From the NCBI GenBank assembly GCA_951813525.2, contig CATOTJ020000003.1, positions 496,001 through 560,000 on the forward strand: a stretch of 64,000 nt of DNA. The letters run 5' to 3'. Positions within the stretch are counted from its first letter, which is position 1. Every line of letters starts with the position of its first letter. The stretch comes from Thermohalobaculum sp951813525. GTDB lineage: Bacteria; Pseudomonadota; Alphaproteobacteria; Rhodobacterales; Rhodobacteraceae. Both the position numbers and the translations under genes were made by a program. Below are positions 26,669-35,732 of the stretch, in pieces. The notes under the pieces were generated by a model that was given only the letters and a program-made list of their open reading frames with translations, was not told the DNA's origin and did no database searches.

Positions 26669-27616
26669 GTGGCAATTCTCAACTGGATCGGTGCGCGCGC
26701 CCGCTGGTTTCTGGCGCTGGGTGTGGTCATTGCGCTGTTGGTACCGGGGCCGGGCGAGTTGTTGCAGGGAACATTGCCGTTCTGGGTCGCGCTTTTGATG
26801 ACGCTGGCGATGGTGCGCGTCGATCTGGGCGGGATTGCTCGCCGGGCAGTTCGCCCGAAGCGGTTTTTGACGAACCTGATCTTTCTGGGTTTGTTGATGT
26901 GTGTGACCCCGGCGCTGTTCATGGGCTTGGCGACGCTGGCAGGCGCCCCGCAAGCCCATATCGAAGCGCTGGTCTACACCTCTTCCGGGCCGCCGCTTGG
27001 GTCGGCGACAGCATTTTGCCTGATCCTCGGATTGGACGCGGCGTTTGCGCTGGAAATGACTGTGGTCGGCGCCTTTCTTGCGCCGCTGACCATGCCAATC
27101 GTCGCGCGCATCCTGCTGGGCGCTTCGGTCCCGGTCGAAACCGGCGAGATGTTCTTGCGCCTTTCGATCCTGATTGGCGCCGCTGCGATCGCCGCCGTGG
27201 TTCTCAGGGTCGTGTTGACGGCGCCCCGCATCCAGCGACACGGTCTTGCGTTCGATGGGATCGGGTCGATCTGTTTGATCCTGTTCCTGTTCCTGTTTCC
27301 ACTGTTCCAGGGGATCAGCGGCCAGATTCTGATGGCGCCGATGTTCGCCGCGTTGACATTGCTGATCGCGGTTCTGGCGAACACAGGCGCGCAGATCGCG
27401 ACCTACTCTGTTCTGCGCCCGATCTGGGGCCGGGACACGGGCGGTGCGGCGGCGCTTGTGTGGGGCAATCGAAATGCGGCGCTGGCGTTGGCCTCGCTGC
27501 CGCCCGATCCATTGCTGACGCTCTATGTCGCGCTCTATCAATTCCCGATGTATTTCACGCCGCTGATCATGCGCCCTATCGTCGGCCCGCCGGACGAAAG
27601 CCCCCCGGCAACCTAA
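26669..27616 (+). CDS. Multi-helix carrier, bile-acid:sodium symporter (BASS)-like
   Basis: This 315-residue protein has nine or ten membrane helices and resembles the SBF/BASS family by its two long helical halves and the mid-protein TSSGPPLGSATAFCLILGL crossover. It starts at a GTG (26669) with GAGG upstream, 9 bp after the flavoprotein gene, so it belongs to that operon and may import or export its substrate. Family assignment is moderate; the protein could also be annotated simply as a hypothetical permease. Confidence 0.65.
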   Translation: MAILNWIGARARWFLALGVVIALLVPGPGELLQGTLPFWVALLMTLAMVRVDLGGIARRAVRPKRFLTNLIFLGLLMCVTPALFMGLATLAGAPQAHIEALVYTSSGPPLGSATAFCLILGLDAAFALEMTVVGAFLAPLTMPIVARILLGASVPVETGEMFLRLSILIGAAAIAAVVLRVVLTAPRIQRHGLAFDGIGSICLILFLFLFPLFQGISGQILMAPMFAALTLLIAVLANTGAQIATYSVLRPIWGRDTGGAAALVWGNRNAALALASLPPDPLLTLYVALYQFPMYFTPLIMRPIVGPPDESPPAT

Positions 27617-27667
27617 CCGAAAGCTTTTGCCCCTAACGTCGCTGCATCGCGGTGACGAGAGGGACCG

Positions 27668-28024
27668 ATGTATCTGCAGCTCGAAACTCACAAAACGGCC
27701 TGCGTGCTGCGCATAACGACACCTCGTTTCGCGCAACCGGTTGTCGACGCAGTTCGCGAGGCGGCTGTCGCTGCGCTGAGTGACGAGGTCGGAACCTATC
27801 TGATCGACCTGGGTCAGGTCATGCATATGGACAGTGCCGCGCTCGGGGTTTTGATCAACATGATGAAACGTGCGGGCCGGGACCGAAATGTCGAGCTTTG
27901 TGCGCTGAACCCTGCGGTTCGCAAAATGCTGCGGCTGACCAGGATGGACAGCGTTTTTCGTATCCATGCATCCGTCAATGATGGGCTGGACAGCCATTTC
28001 ATCCCGCGCGCGCGGGCAATTTAG
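27668..28024 (+). CDS. STAS-domain anti-anti-sigma factor
   Basis: This 118-residue protein resembles SpoIIAA/RsbV. The phosphorylatable Ser is present in VMHMDSAALGVLI (Ser56). When unphosphorylated, such proteins bind the anti-sigma kinase and free its target. It is the first of three partner-switching genes (11 bp before the kinase gene) and follows the BASS-like gene by 51 bp. Confidence 0.85.
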   Translation: MYLQLETHKTACVLRITTPRFAQPVVDAVREAAVAALSDEVGTYLIDLGQVMHMDSAALGVLINMMKRAGRDRNVELCALNPAVRKMLRLTRMDSVFRIHASVNDGLDSHFIPRARAI

Positions 28025-28034
28025 GGGCAGCGTC

Positions 28035-28469
28035 ATGCCATCAGAGACAACGGAACATCTTTTCTGGATCCCCAGCGCGTTCGAGGAAATCGACCGCCTT
28101 GCGGAACGGGCGGGCGAATTGTCTGCCGAAGCCGGACTGGACGGCGATGCGGCAGACAGCCTGCAACTATGCCTGTCCGAAACTCTGAACAACGTCGTCG
28201 AGCATGGTCACAGCGGGGACGGGTCGCAGCAGATCGAGATACGTTTGACGGTGGACCGGCAGGGGTTTGAAGTGACGGTTGCGGACAGTGGCCAACCGAT
28301 TGATGAAAGCGTGTTTAGCCCGCCACGCGTCGATAGATCGGCGGCGCCAGGCGAAGTCGCTGACCGCGGATATGGCTGGTCGGTGATCGAAGGCTGCGTC
28401 GATCGGATCGAATATCGCCGGTCCGGTCAGATGAATGTCCTCTCGCTGGGACGCGGAAGCCGTGTCTGA
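28035..28469 (+). CDS. Anti-sigma regulatory factor, RsbW/SpoIIAB-type kinase
   Basis: This 144-residue GHKL ATPase has N-box LSETLNNVVEHGHSG, G1 VADSGQPID and G2 RGYGWSVIEGCVDRIEY, as in serine kinases that phosphorylate STAS antagonists. AGGGGC precedes the ATG at 28035. It is expected to act on the STAS protein encoded just upstream. No sigma factor gene lies nearby, so the final target may be an unlinked sigma factor or a non-sigma protein. Confidence 0.85.
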   Translation: MPSETTEHLFWIPSAFEEIDRLAERAGELSAEAGLDGDAADSLQLCLSETLNNVVEHGHSGDGSQQIEIRLTVDRQGFEVTVADSGQPIDESVFSPPRVDRSAAPGEVADRGYGWSVIEGCVDRIEYRRSGQMNVLSLGRGSRV

Positions 28470-29676
28470 ACCCGCGCTGGGGCAAATCGCTCAACCCTTG
28501 CAGGCCCTTATTATCGATGCTGACTTGGCTGCGCGCCAGGTGCTGACCGATATGCTGCGGCGCTGGAATGTGCAGGCAACTGGCGTCGCCGCGCCGGACG
28601 CCGGTTTGGCAGAATGCAGGAAGACCCATCAGGATTTTATCTTTATGTCCGGTTCAGGCCGCGACCGGGATGGCACAGACCTTTGCCTGCAGTTGCGCGA
28701 CGCCGGGCATGGCAGGCGTTCTCATATCGCGCTCTTGACCGACCTTCCCGGCGATGGCGATCTTTCCAGATCTGTTGACGATATCCTGCCATCCCGCCCG
28801 ACCGAGGGTGAGTTGCAGTTGCGGCTGCGCTCGGGGTTGTCGGCGATCCGCCTGCGGGAGGCGTTGCAGGACACATCTGAAAACCTGTCCGATGCCCGCG
28901 ACCGGCTGGACGCCGCCCATGCACGCATGGATCAATCGCGGGTGGCAGCGGCGCGATTGCAGAATTCGCTGATCCCGCCCCGACAGGACCGGTGCGGCCC
29001 GTTCAGCATCGGCGCGATCCACCGCGCCGCAGGTCAGGTTACAGGGGATCTGATCGGCTATTGTGCCACGTCCGAGCGGCGATTGGCGCTCTATTCGATC
29101 GACGTCTCAGGCCGGGATGTTCCGACCGCGATTACGACCAGCTTGGTCGCCGGAATGTTGGATCCGCAGGGCTTGGGCGCACCAGCCATTTGCGATCCTG
29201 CCGAAGTTGCCGACAGATTGAATTCCTGGTTTTGGGAAGACGCTGAAAACGCTCATTACCTTACAATGACCTTGGCCGAGATTGATGCCGATGCCGGGTT
29301 GGTCCGTTATTGTCAGGCTGGTCACCCTGCCCCTGCCGTTTTACGGGCAGAAGGCGATGTCGAGTTTCTGGACGCAGCCGATCTGCCAATCGGCGTCAGC
29401 GATGCGCCTTTTTATCAGACCCGCACGACCCGGTTGGCCGCAGGGGAAGCGTTCCTGCTGACCAGCGACGGACTATTGCGGGCTTTGGACAGCGACGGCG
29501 GACCCGCCGCGCAGGCCCGGCTGGCCGAACTGCTGCAACAGTGCGAATGCGATCCACAAAGCCAAACGGAAAGCGACACCTTGCGGGCGCTGTGGCGGGC
29601 TGTGATCCGCGCCGGTGGCCGCGCCGCCGTGGCTGACGACGTCTCGGCCCTGCTGGTCACGATGCCGGGAATTTAG
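28462..29676 (+). CDS. PP2C (SpoIIE/RsbU)-type phosphatase with degenerate receiver domain
   Basis: This 404-residue protein (GTG at 28462, overlapping the kinase stop; an in-frame codon at 28435 is the alternative) would dephosphorylate the STAS protein. The N-terminal receiver-like domain (about 15-125) keeps the acidic start (IIDADLAARQ), but the phospho-acceptor position is Ser (FIFMSGSG, about residue 63) and the usual KP is RP. A coiled coil follows (about 130-165). The PP2C domain then has GDLIGYCA, SIDVSGRDVPTA, GHPAPAV, TSDGLL and ADDVSALLV metal-site motifs. Activation by phosphorylation of the receiver is unlikely. Confidence 0.85.
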   Translation: MSEPALGQIAQPLQALIIDADLAARQVLTDMLRRWNVQATGVAAPDAGLAECRKTHQDFIFMSGSGRDRDGTDLCLQLRDAGHGRRSHIALLTDLPGDGDLSRSVDDILPSRPTEGELQLRLRSGLSAIRLREALQDTSENLSDARDRLDAAHARMDQSRVAAARLQNSLIPPRQDRCGPFSIGAIHRAAGQVTGDLIGYCATSERRLALYSIDVSGRDVPTAITTSLVAGMLDPQGLGAPAICDPAEVADRLNSWFWEDAENAHYLTMTLAEIDADAGLVRYCQAGHPAPAVLRAEGDVEFLDAADLPIGVSDAPFYQTRTTRLAAGEAFLLTSDGLLRALDSDGGPAAQARLAELLQQCECDPQSQTESDTLRALWRAVIRAGGRAAVADDVSALLVTMPGI

Positions 29677-29736
29677 AGTGCGGGACTTTCGGCGGATCGG
29701 CTGAAAGGCGCCCGCGAACAAATCATTTGCCGCCGG

Positions 29737-30081
29737 TCACGCGGCGTCCGTCTCAACCGATTGTACGCGCAGATTGAAGGCATCGCAGGTCTGACGGAAT
29801 GCCTGCCGAACCGCGTTGTGATCTGTCGCCTGGAACTGCCCAGCCCTCTCATACGAACGGCAGAGGTCGGCAAATCCCGAAGCCCCCATATTCATCGCTG
29901 CCCGGGCCAGATAATCAAGCTGTTGATCACGCACTCGATCGGGCGCCTCGGACAGCAAACGGCCAAGGCCTGCAACCGCCTGCTCCGCCTCCTCAAGGAA
30001 AGCGTCCAATACCATTGCCAGATCACCCGCCCCGAAAATCGCCAGAAGCTCGTTCACACGCGTTTCATCGAACTTTGCCAT
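29737..30081 (-). CDS. Hpt-like four-helix protein lacking the phospho-acceptor histidine
   Basis: This 114-residue all-helical protein looks like a histidine phosphotransfer domain: an N-terminal helix with VLDAFLEEAEQAV and a central LDYLARAAMNMGASGFADLC aligned with the usual A-H-x-L-K-G-x-x-x-N-x-G-A. At the His position there is Asp (about residue 56) and Lys is Ala. The ATG at 30081 (MAKFDETRV) is chosen because upstream residues have no such character. It converges with the SpoIIE-type phosphatase gene. A role as a non-catalytic binding partner is inferred; the fold assignment is from pattern only. Confidence 0.55.
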   Translation of the reverse strand: MAKFDETRVNELLAIFGAGDLAMVLDAFLEEAEQAVAGLGRLLSEAPDRVRDQQLDYLARAAMNMGASGFADLCRSYERAGQFQATDHNAVRQAFRQTCDAFNLRVQSVETDAA

Positions 30082-30219
30082 CACATACCCCGCTGGATTT
30101 GCGGGGTCCGGGATAACGTGCTGGCGTTTACAGACCTTTAACCCGGGGCTCTGAACCGGTGACCCAATTCGGAACAGCGCCCACAATGTCACAACCTAAC
30201 AACCGGCGTTGCGGCCCGA

Positions 30220-30540
30220 TTAGACTTCGATCAGTGAGATCGTGTCACCCGGCCGCACGCCGATCGTGTCGGTCGACAGCCACGTTGTTCTGATCGGCTT
30301 GGACGTGACAATGTCGGCATCCGCACCGATGCCGTTCGGCTTGACCGTGTAGCGGACATTCACATCCGTCTCGACCACCGCGACGACGGCACCTTCCGGG
30401 ACCGGGTTGGTGTTTACGGCAACGGCGCCGACGGCGACCGTTTCAAACCCCATCTCGGGTTCGTTGACCACCGGAATATCGTGATAACGCACGTCGCGCA
30501 CCGCGCCATCATGCCACCAAATTTTAACCGTTCCCGCCAT
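30220..30540 (-). CDS. Conserved small protein of unknown function, beta-rich
   Basis: This 106-residue protein begins MAGTVKIWWHDGAVRDVRYH and is predicted mostly beta-stranded, with a Val-rich centre and a C-terminal segment (IGVRPGDTISLIEV). AGGAG precedes the ATG at 30540; the frame runs on to 30840 but overlaps the divergent hydantoinase gene. No family recognised. It lies alone between the Hpt-like gene and the hydantoinase operon. Confidence 0.6.
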   Translation of the reverse strand: MAGTVKIWWHDGAVRDVRYHDIPVVNEPEMGFETVAVGAVAVNTNPVPEGAVVAVVETDVNVRYTVKPNGIGADADIVTSKPIRTTWLSTDTIGVRPGDTISLIEV

Positions 30541-30790
30541 CGCCGATTCTCCTGCAATTGCCCCGGCCAGGCCGGGCTTCCCCCGCGCAACGCCGCGGGA
30601 TTCCAATTTTCGGGAGAACGGAATCGGGTCAGCCGGACTGCCCAATCGCTCGCCCGACCGGCGCCACCCTGCTGGACGACGCATTCGTGGGAACTGAATA
30701 CCGCATGATGGTTGAAACTTCGTTACCCGGGGCTGGACGCGGGAGGCCGATCTTCCTATCGATCTTGGGTCGAGAACGAAGGGAACTTCA
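30541..30790. other. Divergent intergenic region
   Basis: This 250-bp region separates the minus-strand small beta-rich gene from hyuA. It must hold promoters for both directions, but no clear consensus boxes or operator dyads were seen. Confidence 0.35.
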
Positions 30791-32851
30791 ATGTCCGAAA
30801 GCGCGATCAATCTGGGTGTCGATATCGGCGGCACTTTCACCGATGTTGTGTTGGAACGGGGCGATCAGCTTTGGTCGATCAAAGTGCTGACCACATATGG
30901 CGCGCCGGAAGACGCAATCCTGGACGGGATCGGACAGGTTTGCATCAAGGCCGGGGTCGCGCCGTCCGAGGTCGGACGGATTATCCACGGAACGACGCTG
31001 GCAACCAATGCATTAATCGAACGGCGCGGCGCGAAGACCGCCCTGGTGACAACCAAGGGGTTTCGCGATGTCATTGAAATGCGGACAGAATCCAGGTTCG
31101 AGCAATACGATTTGAACCTGGTGCTGCCCGAGGCACTGATCCCGCGCGAAGACCGCCATGTTCTGTCCGAGCGGATCGGCGCTCAGGGCCAGGTGCTGCG
31201 CCCGCTGGACCGGGGCGAGGTCGAAGCGCTGGCTGAACGCCTGAAAGGTTATGAAAGCATCGCCATCGGGTTGATGCATTCCTACGCCAACCCCGAACAC
31301 GAGCGTCTGGTAGCCGACGTGTTGGCGGAAAAATTGCCGGGCGCGATGGTATCGCTTTCTTCGGATGTCTCACCACAAATGCGCGAATACGAACGGTTCA
31401 ATACCGTGGCGGCGAACGCCTATGTGAAACCGTTGATGAAGAGCTATCTGGACCGGTTAAGCGCACGACTGGCCGACATGGGTGCCCATGCCCCGGTCTA
31501 TCTGATGCATTCGGGCGGGGGCATCATCGGCCTTGAATCGGCTGCGGAATTTCCGGTTCGGCTGATCGAATCCGGCCCTGCCGGGGGCGCGATTTTTGCT
31601 GCCCATATCGCAGCCGGACATGGGCTGGATCGGGTTCTGAGCTTTGATATGGGGGGAACCACGGCCAAGATTTGCCTGATCAAGGATAAGGCGCCCAAGA
31701 CCAGCAGGGTGTTCGAGGTCGCGCGATCTTACCGTTTCAAGAAGGGGTCGGGGATGCCGATTTCGATCCCTGTTATCGATATGGTCGAGATCGGCGCCGG
31801 GGGTGGATCGCTGGCCCATGTGGATGTGATGCGCCAGATCCGCGTCGGGCCGGAAAGCGCGGGATCCGAGCCGGGGCCGGCCTGTTATGACCGCGGCGGC
31901 GAGCGTCCCGCGGTGACGGATGCAGACCTGGTTCTGGGGCGGCTCGACCCGGACGATTTTGCCGGTGGAACGATCCCGCTTTCGGTTTCGGCGAGCGAAG
32001 CAGTGTTGTCGGCCCATGTCGGCGAGACGCTGAAAATGGACGCAATTACAGCAGCTTACGCCGTCAGCGAGGTCGTTGACGAGACCATGGCGAACGCCGC
32101 GCGCGCCCATGCGGTCGAGAACGGCGAGGATCTGGGCACCTATACGATGATCGCCTTTGGCGGCGCGGCGCCGCTGCATGCGGGGCGTCTCGCCGAAAAG
32201 CTGGGCGTTGACCGTATTCTGGTGCCATCGGGCGCCGGGGTCGGGTCAGCCATCGGATTTTTACGGGCGCCCGTCAGTTTCGAGGCGACACGATCCACCT
32301 ATCTTCGGCTGTCCGAGTTTTCAGCTGAGTTCGTCTCTAACGTATTGACGGAACTGAAAAAAGAAGCATCGGACTTTGTTCGCGAGGCCGAACCGAAGGC
32401 CCCGCTGGGGTTCGAAGTGAAGGGTTATTTCCGCTATGTCGGCCAAGGGTGGGAGATCCCCGTCGATTTGCCCGATGGCCCGCCCGATCAGCGCACATAT
32501 CAGGACCAGTTCGAGCGAACATACGAGACGCTTTTTGGCCGGGTCGTGCATGGTCTGGACATCGAAATTACGTCCTGGTCTGTGCGGGCCGCGACCGAAG
32601 TTGCACCCGCCGATCCGGTGCCGGAGGCCGAAGATGCCGGGGCGGCGGAGGCAGCGGGAACCCGCGATTTGTATCATTCCGGGACGGGCGGCAAGCGTAC
32701 GGCAACCGTATGGCAGCGGTATGGCCTGGTATCTGGCAAGCGTATGTACGGTCCCGGCATTGTCACGGAACGCGAGACGACGATTATTGTCCCCGAAGGG
32801 TTCACTGCAACCATGCGCGCCGACGGGTGCATCGATCTGAGGAGGGTCTGA
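30791..32851 (+). CDS. hyuA: Hydantoinase/oxoprolinase subunit A
   Basis: This 686-residue HyuA-type ATP-dependent amidohydrolase subunit acts on hydantoins, 5-oxoproline or N-methylhydantoin. It has the actin-like ATP-binding segments GVDIGGTFTDVV at the N-terminus and LSFDMGGTTAKICLI in the centre, and the HGTTLATNALIERRG stretch. AAGGGAAC precedes the ATG. One base separates its stop from hyuB, so the two subunits are co-translated. The exact substrate is not deducible; a flavoprotein follows in the operon. Confidence 0.9.
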   Translation: MSESAINLGVDIGGTFTDVVLERGDQLWSIKVLTTYGAPEDAILDGIGQVCIKAGVAPSEVGRIIHGTTLATNALIERRGAKTALVTTKGFRDVIEMRTESRFEQYDLNLVLPEALIPREDRHVLSERIGAQGQVLRPLDRGEVEALAERLKGYESIAIGLMHSYANPEHERLVADVLAEKLPGAMVSLSSDVSPQMREYERFNTVAANAYVKPLMKSYLDRLSARLADMGAHAPVYLMHSGGGIIGLESAAEFPVRLIESGPAGGAIFAAHIAAGHGLDRVLSFDMGGTTAKICLIKDKAPKTSRVFEVARSYRFKKGSGMPISIPVIDMVEIGAGGGSLAHVDVMRQIRVGPESAGSEPGPACYDRGGERPAVTDADLVLGRLDPDDFAGGTIPLSVSASEAVLSAHVGETLKMDAITAAYAVSEVVDETMANAARAHAVENGEDLGTYTMIAFGGAAPLHAGRLAEKLGVDRILVPSGAGVGSAIGFLRAPVSFEATRSTYLRLSEFSAEFVSNVLTELKKEASDFVREAEPKAPLGFEVKGYFRYVGQGWEIPVDLPDGPPDQRTYQDQFERTYETLFGRVVHGLDIEITSWSVRAATEVAPADPVPEAEDAGAAEAAGTRDLYHSGTGGKRTATVWQRYGLVSGKRMYGPGIVTERETTIIVPEGFTATMRADGCIDLRRV

Positions 32852-32852
32852 A

Positions 32853-34508
32853 ATGAGCCATTCCGATATTGCCAAACAGGTCATGTGGAACCGCCTGATC
32901 AGCGTGGTCGAGGAACAGGCCTTGGCTTTGGTGCGCACGGCCTTTTCGACGTCGGTCCGCGAGGCCGGGGACCTGTCCGCCGGGGTCTACGATCTGGACG
33001 GGCGCATGTTGGCGCAGGCCGTCACCGGCACGCCCGGCCATGTCAATGCGATGGCCGAATCGGTCAAACATTTCATGCGCGAGATCGGGACCGACCGGAT
33101 GGTCGAAGGCGATGTCTATATTACCAATGATCCCTGGTGGGGCACCGGCCATCTGCATGACATCACCGTTGTCACCCCGTCTTTCCACAAAGGCGCCCAT
33201 GTCGGGTATTTTGCCTGCACCGCCCATGTCGTAGATGTCGGCGGGCGCGGGTTCGGCGCGGATGCGGACAGCGTTTACGAAGAAGGTCTGCGCATCCCGA
33301 TCATGTATTTCGCCCGCGCAGGAGAGGTGAATTTCGATCTGGTCCAGATCGTGCGCGCCAATGTGCGCGAGGCCGATCAGGTCGTGGGCGATATCTATGC
33401 CCTGGCGGCCTGCAACGAGACCGGGCACAACCGGCTGGTCGATATGCTGGAAGAGTTCGCGCTGCCGGATCTGACCGAGATTGCAGAATTCATCCTGACA
33501 AATTCGCACCGGGCGACGGTCGAGAAGATCGCCGCCCTGCCCCGCGGTTCAGTTTCCAATTCGATGACAGTCGATGGATATGACGAACCGATTAGGCTGC
33601 AGGTTCGGCTGGATGTGAACGAAGATCACATTCTGGCCGATTTCGCGGGCACGTCGCAGATGTCGCGCAAGGGTATAAATGTTCCGCATGTCTATACCCA
33701 GGCCTATGCCTGCTATGGGTTGAAATGCGCGATTGCGCCGGAAATTCCCAACAATGCGGCATCGCTGGCGCCGTTCCGGATTACGGCACCGGCGGGTTCG
33801 ATCCTGAATGCCGAAGACCCGGCGCCGGTCTGTCTGCGCCATGTCATGGGGCATATGATCCCCGATACAGTCCTGGGCGCGTTGCACCAGATTATTCCGG
33901 ATTTTGTCCCGGCGGAGGGCTGCGGTGCACTGTGCAATTTTCAGCTTTATTTCCGGCCGCGGCGCGACGGCAATCATGGCCCGGACGCAGGCCATGCCGC
34001 CGTTCTGATGTTCAATTGCGGCGGGTCGGGCGCGCGCCCGGGCCTGGATGGCATGAGCGCGACCGCGTTCCCGTCGGGTGTCATGACCATGCCGGTTGAA
34101 GCGACGGAACATACCGGACCGATTGTGATCTGGCGCAAAGAGCTGCGCCCGGACAGCGGCGGCGCCGGGCGCCAACGCGGCGGGTTGGGCCAGCATATGG
34201 AGATCGGCGCGACGCCCGGGCACGAGTTTGACTTTTCCGCGATGTTCGACCGGGTCGATCACCCGGCGCGTGGCCGCGAAGGCGGTCTGGAAGGTGGGCG
34301 GACGCGGTTCATGCTGGATGACGGCACGGTCATGCGTGGCAAGGGAAAACAGCCCATTCCGGCGGATCGGGTTGCGGTCTTGGATCTGCCGGGCGGCGCC
34401 GGATATGGCGACCCGGCAACGCGCGACCCCGATTTGATCCGCCGTGATCTGAGGCGCGGCTATATCAGCGCGGAAGCTGCAAAGCGCGATTACGGGTTCG
34501 AGGAATAG
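32853..34508 (+). CDS. hyuB: Hydantoinase/oxoprolinase subunit B
   Basis: This 551-residue HyuB-type subunit pairs with HyuA. Family markers include the N-terminal LVRTAFSTSVREAGDLSAGV, the YITNDPWWGTGHLHD motif, and the C-terminal PGGAGYGDPATRDPDLIRRD. GAGGAGGG sits just before the ATG, within the end of hyuA. The flavoprotein gene follows after 9 bp. Confidence 0.9.
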   Translation: MSHSDIAKQVMWNRLISVVEEQALALVRTAFSTSVREAGDLSAGVYDLDGRMLAQAVTGTPGHVNAMAESVKHFMREIGTDRMVEGDVYITNDPWWGTGHLHDITVVTPSFHKGAHVGYFACTAHVVDVGGRGFGADADSVYEEGLRIPIMYFARAGEVNFDLVQIVRANVREADQVVGDIYALAACNETGHNRLVDMLEEFALPDLTEIAEFILTNSHRATVEKIAALPRGSVSNSMTVDGYDEPIRLQVRLDVNEDHILADFAGTSQMSRKGINVPHVYTQAYACYGLKCAIAPEIPNNAASLAPFRITAPAGSILNAEDPAPVCLRHVMGHMIPDTVLGALHQIIPDFVPAEGCGALCNFQLYFRPRRDGNHGPDAGHAAVLMFNCGGSGARPGLDGMSATAFPSGVMTMPVEATEHTGPIVIWRKELRPDSGGAGRQRGGLGQHMEIGATPGHEFDFSAMFDRVDHPARGREGGLEGGRTRFMLDDGTVMRGKGKQPIPADRVAVLDLPGGAGYGDPATRDPDLIRRDLRRGYISAEAAKRDYGFEE

Positions 34509-34517
34509 GGGAACAAC

Positions 34518-35732
34518 ATGACGACTGCCGCCGGGTTTTCGGCTTCGCCGAAGCACAACAGCTATGACGTAGTCATTATCGGCGGCGCGATGATGGGGTC
34601 TTCGACGGCCTGGTGGCTGTCGCGAAACCCCGATTTCGACGGCCGTATCTTGGTGATCGAGCGTGATCCAAGTTATGAATTTGCGTCGACCAGCCACACG
34701 AATTCGTGCATCCGGCAGCAGTTTTCGACCGAGGTGAATATTCGGATCAGCCAGTTCGGCGCCGAATTCATCAAAGGGTTTCGGGGCTTTATGGCCGACC
34801 CGGAAGCGCCGGAGATCGCGTTGCATTCCTATGGGTACATGTATCTGGCCGGAACCGAGGAGATGGCCGACAATGTCCGTGCAGCGCAGAAGATCCAGGC
34901 CGCTCTGGGCGCGGGGACGCGGATCATGGAACCCGATCAGATTGCCGCGGAGTATCCGTTCTATAACCTCGACGGCGTTATCCTGGGGTGTCACAACCCG
35001 GTTGACGAGGGGTATTTCGACGGTGGCACGATCTTCGATTGGTTCCGGCGCAAGGCGCGCGCGAACGGGGTCGAATATCTGGCAGCAGAGGTCGCGGCAA
35101 TCGACCGAGAGGGTGACCGGGTCACAGGTGTGCGGCTGGCTGACGGCGGGGCGATTGCGGCAGGACAGATCGTCAATGCCTCGGGTCCGCGCGGGGCCGT
35201 AACCGCCCAGATGGCAGGTCTGGACCTGCCGGTCGAACCACGCAGGCGCTACACGTTTATCTTTGACGCTGCCGAGCCGCTGGACCGGGATCTTCCGCTG
35301 ACCATCGATCCGTCCGGTGTGCATATGCGCACCGATGGGCGGTACTATCTGTGCGGATGCCCGCCATTTGAGGACCCGGCAATGGCGTTCGATGACTTTT
35401 CCTTCGAAGACGATATCTGGGAAGAAAAGCTGTGGCCCGCGGTTGCGGCACGGGTCCCGGCGTTCGAGCGGATCAAGGTCATCAATTCCTGGGTCGGTCA
35501 TTATGCCTTCAACACTCTGGATCAGAATGCGATCATCGGACCGGCCCCTGATCTGCCGAACTTTTTCTTGTTGAACGGGTTTTCCGGGCACGGATTGCAG
35601 CAAAGCCCTGCCATGGGGCGCGCCATGTCGGAGCTTTTGGCCTATGGCGAGTTCCGCAGCCTTGATCTTTCGCCATTGGGGTATGAGCGGGTGTTGAGCG
35701 GCGAGCCGTTTGTCGAAAAAGCCGTGATCTAG
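34518..35732 (+). CDS. FAD-dependent oxidoreductase (DAO/sarcosine oxidase-like)
   Basis: This 404-residue DAO-family flavoprotein has the FAD motif VVIIGGAMMGSSTAWWLS near residue 17, where the third Gly position of the usual motif is Met-Gly, as in several DAO relatives. The C-terminal LNGFSGHGLQQSPAMGRAMSELL contacts FAD. GGGGAAC precedes the ATG. Linked to hyuAB, it could oxidise an N-methyl or amino acid released from a hydantoin; this is inference. Confidence 0.85.
   Translation: MTTAAGFSASPKHNSYDVVIIGGAMMGSSTAWWLSRNPDFDGRILVIERDPSYEFASTSHTNSCIRQQFSTEVNIRISQFGAEFIKGFRGFMADPEAPEIALHSYGYMYLAGTEEMADNVRAAQKIQAALGAGTRIMEPDQIAAEYPFYNLDGVILGCHNPVDEGYFDGGTIFDWFRRKARANGVEYLAAEVAAIDREGDRVTGVRLADGGAIAAGQIVNASGPRGAVTAQMAGLDLPVEPRRRYTFIFDAAEPLDRDLPLTIDPSGVHMRTDGRYYLCGCPPFEDPAMAFDDFSFEDDIWEEKLWPAVAARVPAFERIKVINSWVGHYAFNTLDQNAIIGPAPDLPNFFLLNGFSGHGLQQSPAMGRAMSELLAYGEFRSLDLSPLGYERVLSGEPFVEKAVI

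Noticed and set aside
25574..28192. 872-codon open frame on the minus strand
   Set aside because: It lies wholly antisense to the flavoprotein, carrier, STAS and kinase genes, is Arg/Gln/His-rich, and has no domain or ribosome site; it follows from high-GC codon bias.
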